Assembly (NCBI GenBank): GCA_002390745.1
Contig: DGQK01000053.1
Location: 165 to 41,146 of the forward strand
DNA from: Bacteroidetes bacterium UBA4416
Lineage (GTDB): Bacteria > Bacteroidota > Bacteroidia > B-17B0 > Aurantibacillaceae
DNA length: 40,982 nucleotides
Direction of reading: 5' to 3'
Within the stretch, counting starts at the first letter, position 1, and every line of letters starts with the position of its first letter. The position numbers were made by a program, and so were the translations under genes. This document shows positions 12,850-20,612 of the stretch, piece after piece. The notes beneath the pieces were generated by a model. That model did no database searches and was not told the origin of the DNA. It saw only the letters and a program-made list of their open reading frames with translations.

Positions 12850-13896
12850 ATGAAAATCTTAATAAGTTTATTACTGGTGGGAATCGTTTGCCTGATGCCT
12901 GCCCAACGCTTTCATACCGATAACTGGATGGGCGACCTGAGCGGAGAGCTCCATGACAAAACCATCGGAAGCCTGGTATTACCGGGGGCATACCGTTGCG
13001 GCTTGCAGCGAATGACACAGTTCACTGGGAACCCGGAGCGCTGTAACACGGTATCACAGAGCGAGGATGTGCGCGGCTTGCTCGATCATGGCGCCCGTTA
13101 CCTCGATCTCCCGGTTGTATGCTGGCGAAACGAATGGTACCTGGGAACATTCAGTTTTTCACCCAGAGATGGCCTCCAGATAGCGACAGGGCAATTGCTC
13201 GACAAAGCCCTGGATGAGATCGCCGGCTTCCTGTCGGAAAAAGATCACAGCAAAGAAGTGGTGATCCTGCACGTCAGCCGCTATATTGACAGCAGGCTGA
13301 CACTGGAGAAAAGAGAAAAGCTCGAGGCGCAAAAAGACGCTTTTGCTGAAACATCCTTCGGGCTTCTCGATTCTTTAAAAAAGGATGAGCTTCTGAAGAT
13401 TTGCTCCCGCAAACTTTCGGATTTCCTTTACCGGTCGGCCGATCCGCTCCATGCGCGTGTCGACAGTATCCTGGCTTGTGTGCAGAAAGCCGGAAAGCAA
13501 AAAACGGGTGCCGCCATTTTCCTGTTCAATGATACAGGACTAGTGGCTTCATACCCGGGAATTACAAAGGCCGGTCTGTGCCAGGAAAAACAGGGCAACT
13601 CTGTGAATACCTGCTTCCGAAGAACGGATTCGCTCCTTGTGCTCAACAGGCAATGGAATGCCTGGCGGGTAGGGCAGGAGGGCTGTTACCAGGTTCGGCG
13701 CTGGGTGCTCACCTGGCGGTCGAACGAAAGCAGATGCACGTCGCGGCTTGCAGAGATGGCCAACGAAAGCCTTGAGAAGCTGCTCGAAGACGAGGCCACA
13801 CGGCCTTTGTCGGGCGTGTGTTGCGTGGCTTTCCTCGACCGCTCCCTGTCCAGGAAGATCATCCTTCTGAATACCGGAAACAAAGAAACACGCTAA
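12850..13896 (+). CDS. Secreted PI-PLC-like protein, probably without the catalytic histidines
   Basis: A signal peptide (cleavage near MPAQ, residue 19) precedes a domain that resembles the X region of phosphatidylinositol-specific phospholipase C: IGSLVLPGAYRCG (39-51) fits the family's PGTHDS segment, and LLDHGARYLDLPVV (77-90) fits the (G)(I/V)RYFD-R strand. In active enzymes a histidine stands in each of two loops; here the first is Tyr48 and the second loop reads YLGTFSF with no His. The later part (VVILHVSRYI, AAIFLFNDTG, SGVCCVAFLDRS) continues the barrel pattern. The protein may bind rather than cleave lipids, or use other residues. Many cysteines suggest disulfides in the periplasm or outside. 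It is the only cassette member with a plain Sec signal. Confidence 0.62.
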   Translation: MKILISLLLVGIVCLMPAQRFHTDNWMGDLSGELHDKTIGSLVLPGAYRCGLQRMTQFTGNPERCNTVSQSEDVRGLLDHGARYLDLPVVCWRNEWYLGTFSFSPRDGLQIATGQLLDKALDEIAGFLSEKDHSKEVVILHVSRYIDSRLTLEKREKLEAQKDAFAETSFGLLDSLKKDELLKICSRKLSDFLYRSADPLHARVDSILACVQKAGKQKTGAAIFLFNDTGLVASYPGITKAGLCQEKQGNSVNTCFRRTDSLLVLNRQWNAWRVGQEGCYQVRRWVLTWRSNESRCTSRLAEMANESLEKLLEDEATRPLSGVCCVAFLDRSLSRKIILLNTGNKETR

Positions 13897-13909
13897 CAAA
13901 AATCACCGC

Positions 13910-14042
13910 GTTGTGCAGGCCTCCTGTTCATCTCCTGAAAAATCTTTATACGTTTCAGTGGCGGGTCGTTATGCCCTGCCGCCAAACATTCGGCAGCATG
14001 CCGGAGAAAGAACGTATCGGCCTACAGGAGGCTTGTCACAAC
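13910..14042 (+). ncRNA. Candidate structured RNA: closing stem with three internal hairpins
   Basis: A split closing stem is formed by GTTGTG (13910-13915) with CACAAC (14037-14042) and GCCTCCTGT (13919-13927) with ACAGGAGGC (14024-14032). Inside are three hairpins: CTGAAA/TTTCAG (13935-13940 with 13953-13958), GGCGGG/CCC-T-GCC (13960-13965 with 13974-13980) and CGGCA/TGCCG (13991-13995 with 13999-14003). This is a four-way-junction layout in the gap before the GH46 gene. A 36-codon ORF (13971-14081) overlaps it and ends in an ATGA overlap with the GH46 start. I match it to no known RNA class. Confidence 0.4.
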
Positions 14043-14077
14043 AGGTTATCATTTATTTACCAAACATTTAAAAACAC

Positions 14078-14758
14078 ATGACACGCATTACACCACCCAT
14101 CAAAACCAAGATCCAACAGATCCTGAGCGTTGTAGAAACCGGCAGCATTCTGCCCAACTACAGCATCATTGCCATTTTCAGAGATGGTAGAAACAGCACA
14201 CGGCAAATCACTTACGGAAAACACCAGGTAACGGAACAGGGAAATCTCAGGAAGCTCATCGAGCTTTATGTTGCCAGCGCGCATGCGAAATACAGTGAGA
14301 ACTTTAAACCCTATCTGTCAAAAATAGGAACTGTGCCCCTCGTGGAAGACCAGGTATTCATTACCCTGCTTCGTACAGCCGGCCAGGACAAAGTCATGCA
14401 GCGGGCCCAGGACAATTTCTTTGATGCGCAGTACTGGCGCCCGGCAGAAAATTTTTTCAGGAACAACGGTTTCACCCTTCCACTTTCTATGCTCGTGATC
14501 TATGATAGTTACATTCACTCCGGCAGTATCTTAAGGTTGCTCCGCGCGCAGTTCAACGAAGTGGTGCCTTCTGTAGGAGGCGACGAAAAGAAATGGGTGG
14601 AAGCATACCTCCGGGTCCGTAATCAGTGGCTGGCCAATCACCAGAATGTAATTCTCCGCCGGACGGTGTACCGTACAGGAGCCATGCTTAACGCCATCAA
14701 GGAAGACAATTGGATGCTGGATAAAAATTATGCCGTAAACGGCCATAACGTCCGCTAG
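14078..14758 (+). CDS. GH46-like (chitosanase/lysozyme superfamily) glycosidase without signal peptide
   Basis: The 226-residue protein matches the layout of family 46 chitosanases: IQQILSVVETG with the putative acid Glu20, IAIFRDGRNSTRQITYGKHQ with the putative base Asp36 (16 residues apart, 18 in the type enzymes), then LVIYDSYIHSGSI corresponding to the conserved YD..H.G helix. GH46 enzymes belong to the lysozyme-like superfamily and hydrolyse chitosan; related proteins could cut peptidoglycan. The absence of any signal peptide sets it apart from secreted chitosanases and is what one expects of an endolysin or of cargo released by lysis. It is 56 bp upstream of a spanin-like lipoprotein gene. 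The identification rests on motif order and spacing only. Confidence 0.7.
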   Translation: MTRITPPIKTKIQQILSVVETGSILPNYSIIAIFRDGRNSTRQITYGKHQVTEQGNLRKLIELYVASAHAKYSENFKPYLSKIGTVPLVEDQVFITLLRTAGQDKVMQRAQDNFFDAQYWRPAENFFRNNGFTLPLSMLVIYDSYIHSGSILRLLRAQFNEVVPSVGGDEKKWVEAYLRVRNQWLANHQNVILRRTVYRTGAMLNAIKEDNWMLDKNYAVNGHNVR

Positions 14759-14814
14759 ACAGGTGCATTCAGCCTTCCGGATTTTTTACAATCAAATTGT
14801 ATCACCTGATTCTC

Positions 14815-15579
14815 ATGAAAACAGTTGCATCCCTTAGCCTGTGCCTGACTACCCTGTTTTGCAGCTGCCTGCTGCAAAGGCAGAACGCCGTGCAGGAGAA
14901 GTCGATCGGAGAGATCGGGGCGGACATTGATGAGAAATACCGGGAGCTGCAACGGTTGGGACATAGCAGGGAAAGGCTGTGGCAATGCAATGAAAACCTG
15001 GAGGAGATCAGCTTTGATATTTTGGAATTGTCGTTTATGCAGATCGGGGAGGCGATGAGGAAAGAAAACACAGGCCGGCAGTTGCTCGAAGAACGACGGC
15101 TGAAGAGGCGCCTGCTTCACGTGTTCAACTGTCTTGAAGAGGAAGGCCATCGCTCTTTCCCTGAAAATAAACCATCCCGGGATCTTTATGCACGCTTCCG
15201 GAATTTATCGGAGGAGCTGAAAACGCAGGCCGCAATCTTTGCGTTTTTGAACAGGAGATCCGAAGGCTGTTTTTTTAGAGATTCTCTGCAAATGGATTCC
15301 ATGAAAATGATCCTGACCGGAGAAGTCATGAATTTGGCGCAGGATGCCTTGCGGGGCGCGATGCAGAAAGAGACCGAAGAACTTCAGCAGCAACAGGCGG
15401 GATTGGAACAGGAGATCGTTTTTTTGAAAACGATGAAACAGAAAATCCAGGATAGAATGAAGTCGGAAGCCGGTACCGGCCTGTTTGCTGTTGTCATTGG
15501 CCTGCCCTTGTTTTGCCTCACGATCCTCCTGTTATTCCTGGTACCGGCATGGATTCAGGTGAAGCAGGTGAAAGCCTGA
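14815..15579 (+). CDS. Lipoprotein with coiled coil and C-terminal membrane helix (u-spanin-like layout)
   Basis: I start the protein at the ATG at 14815, directly before the signal peptide, rather than at the in-frame TTG at 14797. The 254 residues comprise a lipoprotein signal ending in LFCSC (Cys18), a mostly helical middle with a clear coiled coil (about 183-217: KETEELQQQQAGLEQEIVFL), and one strong membrane helix at 222-246 followed by a short basic tail. A lipid anchor at the N-terminus, a periplasmic helical rod and a C-terminal inner-membrane helix is the layout of phage unimolecular spanins, which fuse inner and outer membranes during lysis. Sequence homology to a spanin is not claimed. 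The protein is larger than known u-spanins (about 130 residues for phage T1). It closes the cassette; the next gene is convergent with 6 bp between. Confidence 0.65.
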   Translation: MKTVASLSLCLTTLFCSCLLQRQNAVQEKSIGEIGADIDEKYRELQRLGHSRERLWQCNENLEEISFDILELSFMQIGEAMRKENTGRQLLEERRLKRRLLHVFNCLEEEGHRSFPENKPSRDLYARFRNLSEELKTQAAIFAFLNRRSEGCFFRDSLQMDSMKMILTGEVMNLAQDALRGAMQKETEELQQQQAGLEQEIVFLKTMKQKIQDRMKSEAGTGLFAVVIGLPLFCLTILLLFLVPAWIQVKQVKA

Positions 15580-15585
15580 AGGGGC

Positions 15586-16539
15586 TTATTTCTTCCTGGT
15601 TTTCTTTTTGTTGTAGGTTACCGTTGCGCCGATGAAGGTAACGTCTACCAAAGGAAGCTTCACCCATTCACTCATCACACTGGCTCTGAACAAGAGGTCG
15701 GTAGAGCCCCCGAATAGAGAGGTTTCCGCGCCGATCTGCATGGTGGTATCAGACGAATAAATACACTCAAGCGCCACGATGAAATCATCGAATACCTCAA
15801 TGTTCTGTCTGGATACATCAATGGAATGCACTTCGGGTTTGCCGATGGCTTTTACAATGATGCCTTCTTTGAGCACATTGGTATTGTTCACCACTTTCAC
15901 CATGCCTATCGGTGTCATAATGCGTTTTACCGTGTTGCCCTGCACATACACGTTTACCCTGTAAATAGCAGTATCCTGAGGGCCCACACAGGTCCTGAAC
16001 TCGATCTTATCGATAAAGGTCTGGTGCCCTTTGTTAATGCTGATCTTGTTGCCGATCTCGATCCCGATGGATTTTTCACCAAGTCCCTTTTCACGGGCAA
16101 TACGCGCGGCAGCCGTATCTTTCGATGTGAATTTTTCAAGAACGATACACTCCAGGTCGCTCACATGTTTGGCGCCGAGTGTCCGTACCTCAAATTCGTT
16201 GGGTCTTACGGTCGTTGTGGCAAGGGTGTATACCGCTTCTGTCAGTTGAATCGGCGTTTTGCTAAGGCAATGCTTCCTGAAGCTGGCAAAGTTCAGGTAA
16301 AGTGTCTGGTAACCTATGCAGGAAATCTGCATGGTATCCATGTCTTTTTCGCTTGTTTGTTTGAACTCGAAATTCCCGTTCTCATCGCTGATGATGCCAA
16401 AAGCTTTGGCCGGAATACCGATATTGACAAACGGAATGGCTTTTTCGTTCTTGTCTTTCACGGAACCCGTAAGAAGCTGCGCTTTAAGGGACGAGAGGGA
16501 AAGCGCGCAACACAGAATACCTAAGGTAAAGAATCTCAT
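15586..16539 (-). CDS. Exported protein with carboxypeptidase-regulatory-like domain
   Basis: After a signal peptide (cleavage near SLKAQ, residue 21) residues about 22-105 form a carboxypeptidase-D regulatory-like beta sandwich: LTGSVKDKNEKAIPFVNIGI, GIISDENGNFEF and MQISCIGYQTLYL are the standard strands found at the N-terminus of TonB-dependent receptors and of many Bacteroidota surface proteins. There is no TonB plug or barrel; the remaining ~210 residues are a beta-rich domain of unknown role (IEFRTCVGPQDTAIYRVNVY). The protein probably stays in the periplasm or outer membrane. It is convergent with the cassette's last gene and 95 bp upstream-facing from der, so it is a separate unit. 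Not expected to be part of the DUF2589 cassette. Confidence 0.75.
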   Translation of the reverse strand: MRFFTLGILCCALSLSSLKAQLLTGSVKDKNEKAIPFVNIGIPAKAFGIISDENGNFEFKQTSEKDMDTMQISCIGYQTLYLNFASFRKHCLSKTPIQLTEAVYTLATTTVRPNEFEVRTLGAKHVSDLECIVLEKFTSKDTAAARIAREKGLGEKSIGIEIGNKISINKGHQTFIDKIEFRTCVGPQDTAIYRVNVYVQGNTVKRIMTPIGMVKVVNNTNVLKEGIIVKAIGKPEVHSIDVSRQNIEVFDDFIVALECIYSSDTTMQIGAETSLFGGSTDLLFRASVMSEWVKLPLVDVTFIGATVTYNKKKTRKK

Positions 16540-16576
16540 AAACGGTTTTATCGAAAAATAGTGGTTTATCAGTAAT

Positions 16577-16618
16577 TTCGTGAGCCTCTGCCGCCATAGC
16601 CTGACTGAGGCTCACGAA
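16577..16618. repeat. Palindromic intergenic repeat (GAGCCTCAG family), copy 1
   Basis: TTCGTGAGCCTCtg (16577-16590) and ACTGAGGCTCACGAA (16604-16618) form an inverted repeat in the short gap after der. It resembles copies at 24440, 31235 and 33718. It may double as a terminator for der although no T-run follows. Confidence 0.6.
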
Positions 16619-16633
16619 GCAAAGGGCTGTGGA

Positions 16634-17950
16634 CTAATCCTTGTTCTTCTTTCTGAAATAAAAGGAGAGAGGAACCCCATAGAAATTAAAGTTCTCGCGG
16701 AATTTATTTTCCAGGAAGCGCTTATAAGCATCTGTCAGGTATTGCGGCGAATTACAGAAAAAGATAAAGGCGCAGGTGCCTTTGATCTGGGTCACGTAAT
16801 TGATCTTTACAATCTTCCCTTTCTGTGCAGGTGGCGGATAGTGCTCGATCAATGGCAGGAAATAATCATTGAGCTTGCTTGTAGGAATTTTAGTGGATTT
16901 GTTCTCATACACTTCCATGGCGGCTTCGATCACCTTCATGATCCGCTGCTTTTCCACCACGGAGGTAAAGATGATCGGATAGTCGCGGAAAGGCGCGGTA
17001 CGTTCCCGGATGGCTTCCTCCATATGTTTGGTGGTCATCGTGGTCTTTTCTTCCACGAGGTCCCATTTGTTCACCACCACCACCAGGCCTTTATGGTTTT
17101 TCCCGATCAGGTGAATGATATTCAGGTCCTGCGATTCGATCCCCTGCGTGGCGTCGATCATCAAGACGCATACATCCGAATGCTCAATGGCATTGATGGT
17201 GCGCATCACACTATAGAATTCAATATCCTCATGCACTTTGGCTTTCTTGCGCATACCGGCCGTATCGATCAGTAAAAAATCGTAGCCGAATTTATTGTAG
17301 CGGGTATGGATCGTATCGCGCGTGGTTCCGGCAATCGCCGTCACGATATTCCGCTCTTCGCCCAGCAGGGCATTGGTGAGCGAGGATTTGCCCACATTCG
17401 GGCGTCCGACGATGGCGATTTTCGGCAGGCCGGAGTCTTCGATGGCGCCGGAGTTTTCAGGAAAGGATTTGACAAGTACATCCAGCAGATCGCCGGTCCC
17501 GCTCCCGCTGTTGGAAGAGATCGGGTAGGGATCGCCCAGGCCCAGGCTGTAGAACTCCGCAGCATACGAATGGCGCTCGCTGTTATCTACTTTATTGACG
17601 GCAAGGAATACAGGCTTTTTGCTTTTGCGCACAATGGCCGCTACATCTTTGTCAAACTGGGTAACGCCATCGGTGATATCGGTCATGAAGATGATCGCTG
17701 TGGATTCGTCGACGGCGATCTGCACCTGTTTGCGGATTTCTTCTTCGAAAATATCGTCACTCCCTTTGATGTATCCGCCGGTGTCGACCACCGAGAATTC
17801 CACCCCGTTCCAGCTCGATTTTCCGTAATGTCTGTCGCGTGTTACTCCCGCTTCATCATCCACAATGGCCTCGCGCGTTTCTGTTAATCTGTTGAATAAA
17901 GTCGATTTCCCTACATTCGGGCGACCGACAATGGCTACTAAGTTTGGCAT
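16634..17950 (-). CDS. der: Ribosome-associated GTPase Der (EngA)
   Basis: Der is an essential GTPase with two tandem G domains that acts in assembly of the 50S ribosomal subunit. The 438-residue protein shows both P-loops (GRPNVGKSTLFN near residue 8 and GRPNVGKSSLTN near 183), both G3 motifs (DTGGY, DTAGMR), both G4 motifs (NKVD, NKWD) and the C-terminal KH-like domain (KIPTSKLNDYF...). The length is standard. A TATCTTTG promoter box lies 7 bp before the start codon, so the gene has its own promoter and a very short leader. The neighbouring genes are functionally unrelated. Confidence 0.98.
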   Translation of the reverse strand: MPNLVAIVGRPNVGKSTLFNRLTETREAIVDDEAGVTRDRHYGKSSWNGVEFSVVDTGGYIKGSDDIFEEEIRKQVQIAVDESTAIIFMTDITDGVTQFDKDVAAIVRKSKKPVFLAVNKVDNSERHSYAAEFYSLGLGDPYPISSNSGSGTGDLLDVLVKSFPENSGAIEDSGLPKIAIVGRPNVGKSSLTNALLGEERNIVTAIAGTTRDTIHTRYNKFGYDFLLIDTAGMRKKAKVHEDIEFYSVMRTINAIEHSDVCVLMIDATQGIESQDLNIIHLIGKNHKGLVVVVNKWDLVEEKTTMTTKHMEEAIRERTAPFRDYPIIFTSVVEKQRIMKVIEAAMEVYENKSTKIPTSKLNDYFLPLIEHYPPPAQKGKIVKINYVTQIKGTCAFIFFCNSPQYLTDAYKRFLENKFRENFNFYGVPLSFYFRKKNKD

Positions 17951-17957
17951 ATTGCCG

Positions 17958-17965
17958 CAAAGATA
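17958..17965 (-). promoter_or_regulatory. Putative -7 promoter box for der
   Basis: The minus strand reads TATCTTTG, matching TAnnTTTG, and ends 7 bp before the der ATG, again implying a leaderless or very short-leader transcript. No clear -33 element was seen. Confidence 0.45.
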
Positions 17966-18043
17966 CTAAAAATAAGACGGATATCCCGATTTTAGGGATA
18001 AGCCCTCCGGAGCCTTTCAGGGCAGGCCATTCCGGGATTTTTT

Positions 18044-18661
18044 CTATACGAATTTCATTTTAGTGGCCAGCCTGATCAGTGAAGCCGTGTTTTTAGCCTC
18101 AAACTTCGCCAGCAGGTGCTTCCGGTGCGTATCAATGGTGGTCGTGCTCACAAAAAGCTTTTCCGACATTTCGACGTTGGTATAGCCTTCGGCAATGAGC
18201 TGGAGCACTTCTATTTCGCGTCGGGTAAGGGTAGGAGCTTCTTCCTCCCCGTTCTTTTTCATCATTTCCGAAGCCTCCAGGCTGAGGTACTGCTGCCGTT
18301 TCATGACAACTTCTATCGCGGTCAGGATCTCCGCTTTCGGGGCGTTTTTGAGCAGGTAGCCCGAGGCGCCGTTGTCCAGCATCTTGGAGATAAAACTGAG
18401 CTGGTTAAAGGTGCTCAGCCCGATAACCTTTACCGTAGGGTATTTCCGGAGCACTTCCCTGCACAGGTCGAGACCGCTCATGTCGGGGAGGTTAATATCC
18501 ATCAGGATCACATCGGGCACATGAAGCTGAAGGAACGAGAGGCAGGCGCCTGCTGTATTGGCATAGCCCTGCCATTCGATGGACGGCTCATCCTGGAGCA
18601 TGGACCTGATCCCTTCGATCACCATGTAGTGATCATCTACAATAAATAGTTTTGTTTTCAT
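18044..18661 (-). CDS. NarL/LuxR-family response regulator
   Basis: The 205-residue protein has a receiver domain with Asp9/Asp10, phospho-acceptor Asp55 (VILMDINLPD), Ser83 and Lys105, and a C-terminal LuxR-type helix-turn-helix (about 142-190: LTRREIEVLQLIAEGYTNVE, then KLFVSTTTIDTHRKHLL). It would bind DNA as a phosphorylated dimer. It starts 19 bp after the sensor kinase gene on the same strand, so the two form a two-component operon. Nothing in the sequence shows what genes it controls. Confidence 0.95.
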   Translation of the reverse strand: MKTKLFIVDDHYMVIEGIRSMLQDEPSIEWQGYANTAGACLSFLQLHVPDVILMDINLPDMSGLDLCREVLRKYPTVKVIGLSTFNQLSFISKMLDNGASGYLLKNAPKAEILTAIEVVMKRQQYLSLEASEMMKKNGEEEAPTLTRREIEVLQLIAEGYTNVEMSEKLFVSTTTIDTHRKHLLAKFEAKNTASLIRLATKMKFV

Positions 18662-18680
18662 GAGGAGCGTGACGCTTGTT

Positions 18681-20612
18681 TCAGATTATAAATTCAATGT
18701 TGACAGAAGTGCCTTTGCCAGGCGAGGATTGCAGGTCGAGCTTGCCGTTGTGATAGTCGAGCCGCGACGAAATGTTTTTCCAGCCGATACCCTTGGCCGA
18801 TTTCAGGGCATCCGTATCCATGCCCTTTCCATCGTCTTCTACCGTTACCATCAATTGCCGGCCTTCCAGGCTTAGCTGCACAATGGCGTTTTTAGCTTCC
18901 GCATGCTTGATGCTGTTGTTGAGCAGTTCCTGTACAATGCGGTATACCGTAATGGCCAGCGATTGCTCGATTTGCAGGTCGGCTATTCCCATCGATTGGT
19001 AACTCACTTTTAAAATGCCGCTTGTGCTCACCTGCTGGCAGAAATCCTTTAAGGCCAGGTCGAGTCCGAATTTTAGCAGGGATTCGGGCATCATGTTGTG
19101 TGCCACGCGCCTCATTTCCGAAATGGAGCTGTCGAGCATTACCAGGCTGTGCTCGAAGGCCTGCATGTTCAGTTCTGTCATTACCAGGTTGCCGCGGATG
19201 CTGCTCAGGGAATGTTTGACACCCGAAAGCATGCCGCCCAGGCCATCGTGCAGGTCTTTGGCCAGGCGAGAGCGTTCCTGTTCCTCGCCTTTGATGATCG
19301 CCTCTGTGGCCGTTAGTTTTTTTTCCGTTTCCAGCTCGGTGATCCGCCGCTGCTGGAGTATTTTTTTGTTCCTGTAGTTGCGGTACGATAGCGCTAAGAT
19401 GAGCAGCAGGGCCAGAGTACTGCCAATCAGGATATAGTTCAGCGTGTTTTTTTGCTTCAGCTGCGCCGCCTGCAACCCGATCTGGGCTTCCTTTTTTTCG
19501 GTTTCATATTTTACCCTGATCTCGGCGTCTTTCCTGGCAAGGGATTCACTGAAAATGGCTTCCGATATTTTGATGGATCTTTCCTGGTAATCATAAGCTT
19601 TTGCCATGTCGTGGGCCGCAAAGAAAATGTTGGCAAGGCTTTTCAGGATGACGGCTTCGGATTCAATGAATTTGTTCTTTCTCGAGAGTTCCAGGGCTTC
19701 TTCCGCATACCGGGAGGCGATGTCGTATTTTTTTTCGAATAGGTAATAAATGGACAAACCTTGTTTAGAGGCCATGATCCCAAAATTATCTCCCAGCTTC
19801 TCCGACAAGGCCAGGCCTTTTTCAGCATACGCTTTTAATTTTACGATGTTTTTCTGTTTGAGCGATAAGGCTGTCAGGCCTTGGTAGGCCATCGATTCCA
19901 GGCTGGCATTATTGTCTTTCTGCGCGAGTGTAATGGCTTCGTTATAATAATTTTCCGCTGTCTGCATTTCGCCCAGTTCGCCATACGCGTTGGCAAGATT
20001 GATGAGGGTGGTTGTAAGGCCCCGTTGCCCGGGAAGAGCCCGTTCGATCTGTTCCGCTTTTTTTCCGAATTCAACCGACCGGCGGTACTGTTTCATGAAA
20101 AGGTAATTGGCCTGGATGCAGCCATAAAGGGCGCCTTCGATCTTTGGACCGTATCCTTTTCCGGCCAGTAACTTCAAACCTTTCAGCGAGTATAACAATC
20201 CTTTTTCGTAATCGGAGTTAAAGCTGTGACGCTCACCGATATTCAGCAGGCCAATTCCCATGTTGAGCGTGTCATGCATCTCCCTCGCGTAGTCGTATAA
20301 TTTCGTAGCATAAACAATCGCCGAATCATTCTCAAACAGGTAAGCATGCACACGCGTCATGTGCTTATAGTATTTAATGAACCCTTTTGGAGAATTCAGA
20401 CGCTTGTTCAATTCCCCGGCTTTCCGGATAAAGTCTTTTGCTTTGGCAGGTTCGGAGCCTCCATAGAGATCGGAAAGATCAAACAGCAGGTTTAATTTAT
20501 TCGTGTCTTCTTTGGCAACTGCCAACACGCGCAGCAGGCTGTCTGCTTTGATATTATTCTGCGCAGAAGCCGCACAGCCTATAAGATTCAGTACTAGAAA
20601 TAGCTTTTTCAT
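18681..20612 (-). CDS. NarX-type sensor histidine kinase with periplasmic TPRs
   Basis: The 643-residue protein has a signal peptide (KKLFLVLNLIGCAASAQ), an array of tetratricopeptide repeats (about 40-350), a membrane helix (392-411), a linker, and a HisKA_3 kinase core with the phosphorylated His455 in AKDLHDGLGG, plus a HATPase with the N box QELLNNSIKHAEAKNA and a glycine motif DDGKGMD. This is the standard Bacteroidota ligand-sensing pair design, with the TPRs outside the inner membrane. I set the start at 20612, directly before the signal peptide, rather than at the upstream in-frame ATG at 20675. It is cotranscribed with the downstream LuxR-type regulator. The stimulus is unknown. Confidence 0.93.
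   Translation of the reverse strand: MKKLFLVLNLIGCAASAQNNIKADSLLRVLAVAKEDTNKLNLLFDLSDLYGGSEPAKAKDFIRKAGELNKRLNSPKGFIKYYKHMTRVHAYLFENDSAIVYATKLYDYAREMHDTLNMGIGLLNIGERHSFNSDYEKGLLYSLKGLKLLAGKGYGPKIEGALYGCIQANYLFMKQYRRSVEFGKKAEQIERALPGQRGLTTTLINLANAYGELGEMQTAENYYNEAITLAQKDNNASLESMAYQGLTALSLKQKNIVKLKAYAEKGLALSEKLGDNFGIMASKQGLSIYYLFEKKYDIASRYAEEALELSRKNKFIESEAVILKSLANIFFAAHDMAKAYDYQERSIKISEAIFSESLARKDAEIRVKYETEKKEAQIGLQAAQLKQKNTLNYILIGSTLALLLILALSYRNYRNKKILQQRRITELETEKKLTATEAIIKGEEQERSRLAKDLHDGLGGMLSGVKHSLSSIRGNLVMTELNMQAFEHSLVMLDSSISEMRRVAHNMMPESLLKFGLDLALKDFCQQVSTSGILKVSYQSMGIADLQIEQSLAITVYRIVQELLNNSIKHAEAKNAIVQLSLEGRQLMVTVEDDGKGMDTDALKSAKGIGWKNISSRLDYHNGKLDLQSSPGKGTSVNIEFII

Noticed and set aside
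13971..14081. 36-codon ORF ending in an ATGA overlap with the GH46 start
   Set aside because: The overlap is suggestive, but the frame lies within the strongly paired segment 13910-14042 and its composition does not resemble a protein family; kept only as an alternative reading.
9739..15579. Prophage or tailocin interpretation of the cassette
   Set aside because: No capsid, tail sheath, baseplate, terminase, integrase or attachment site is visible on either side; the flanks are an ordinary exported-protein gene and a two-component operon.
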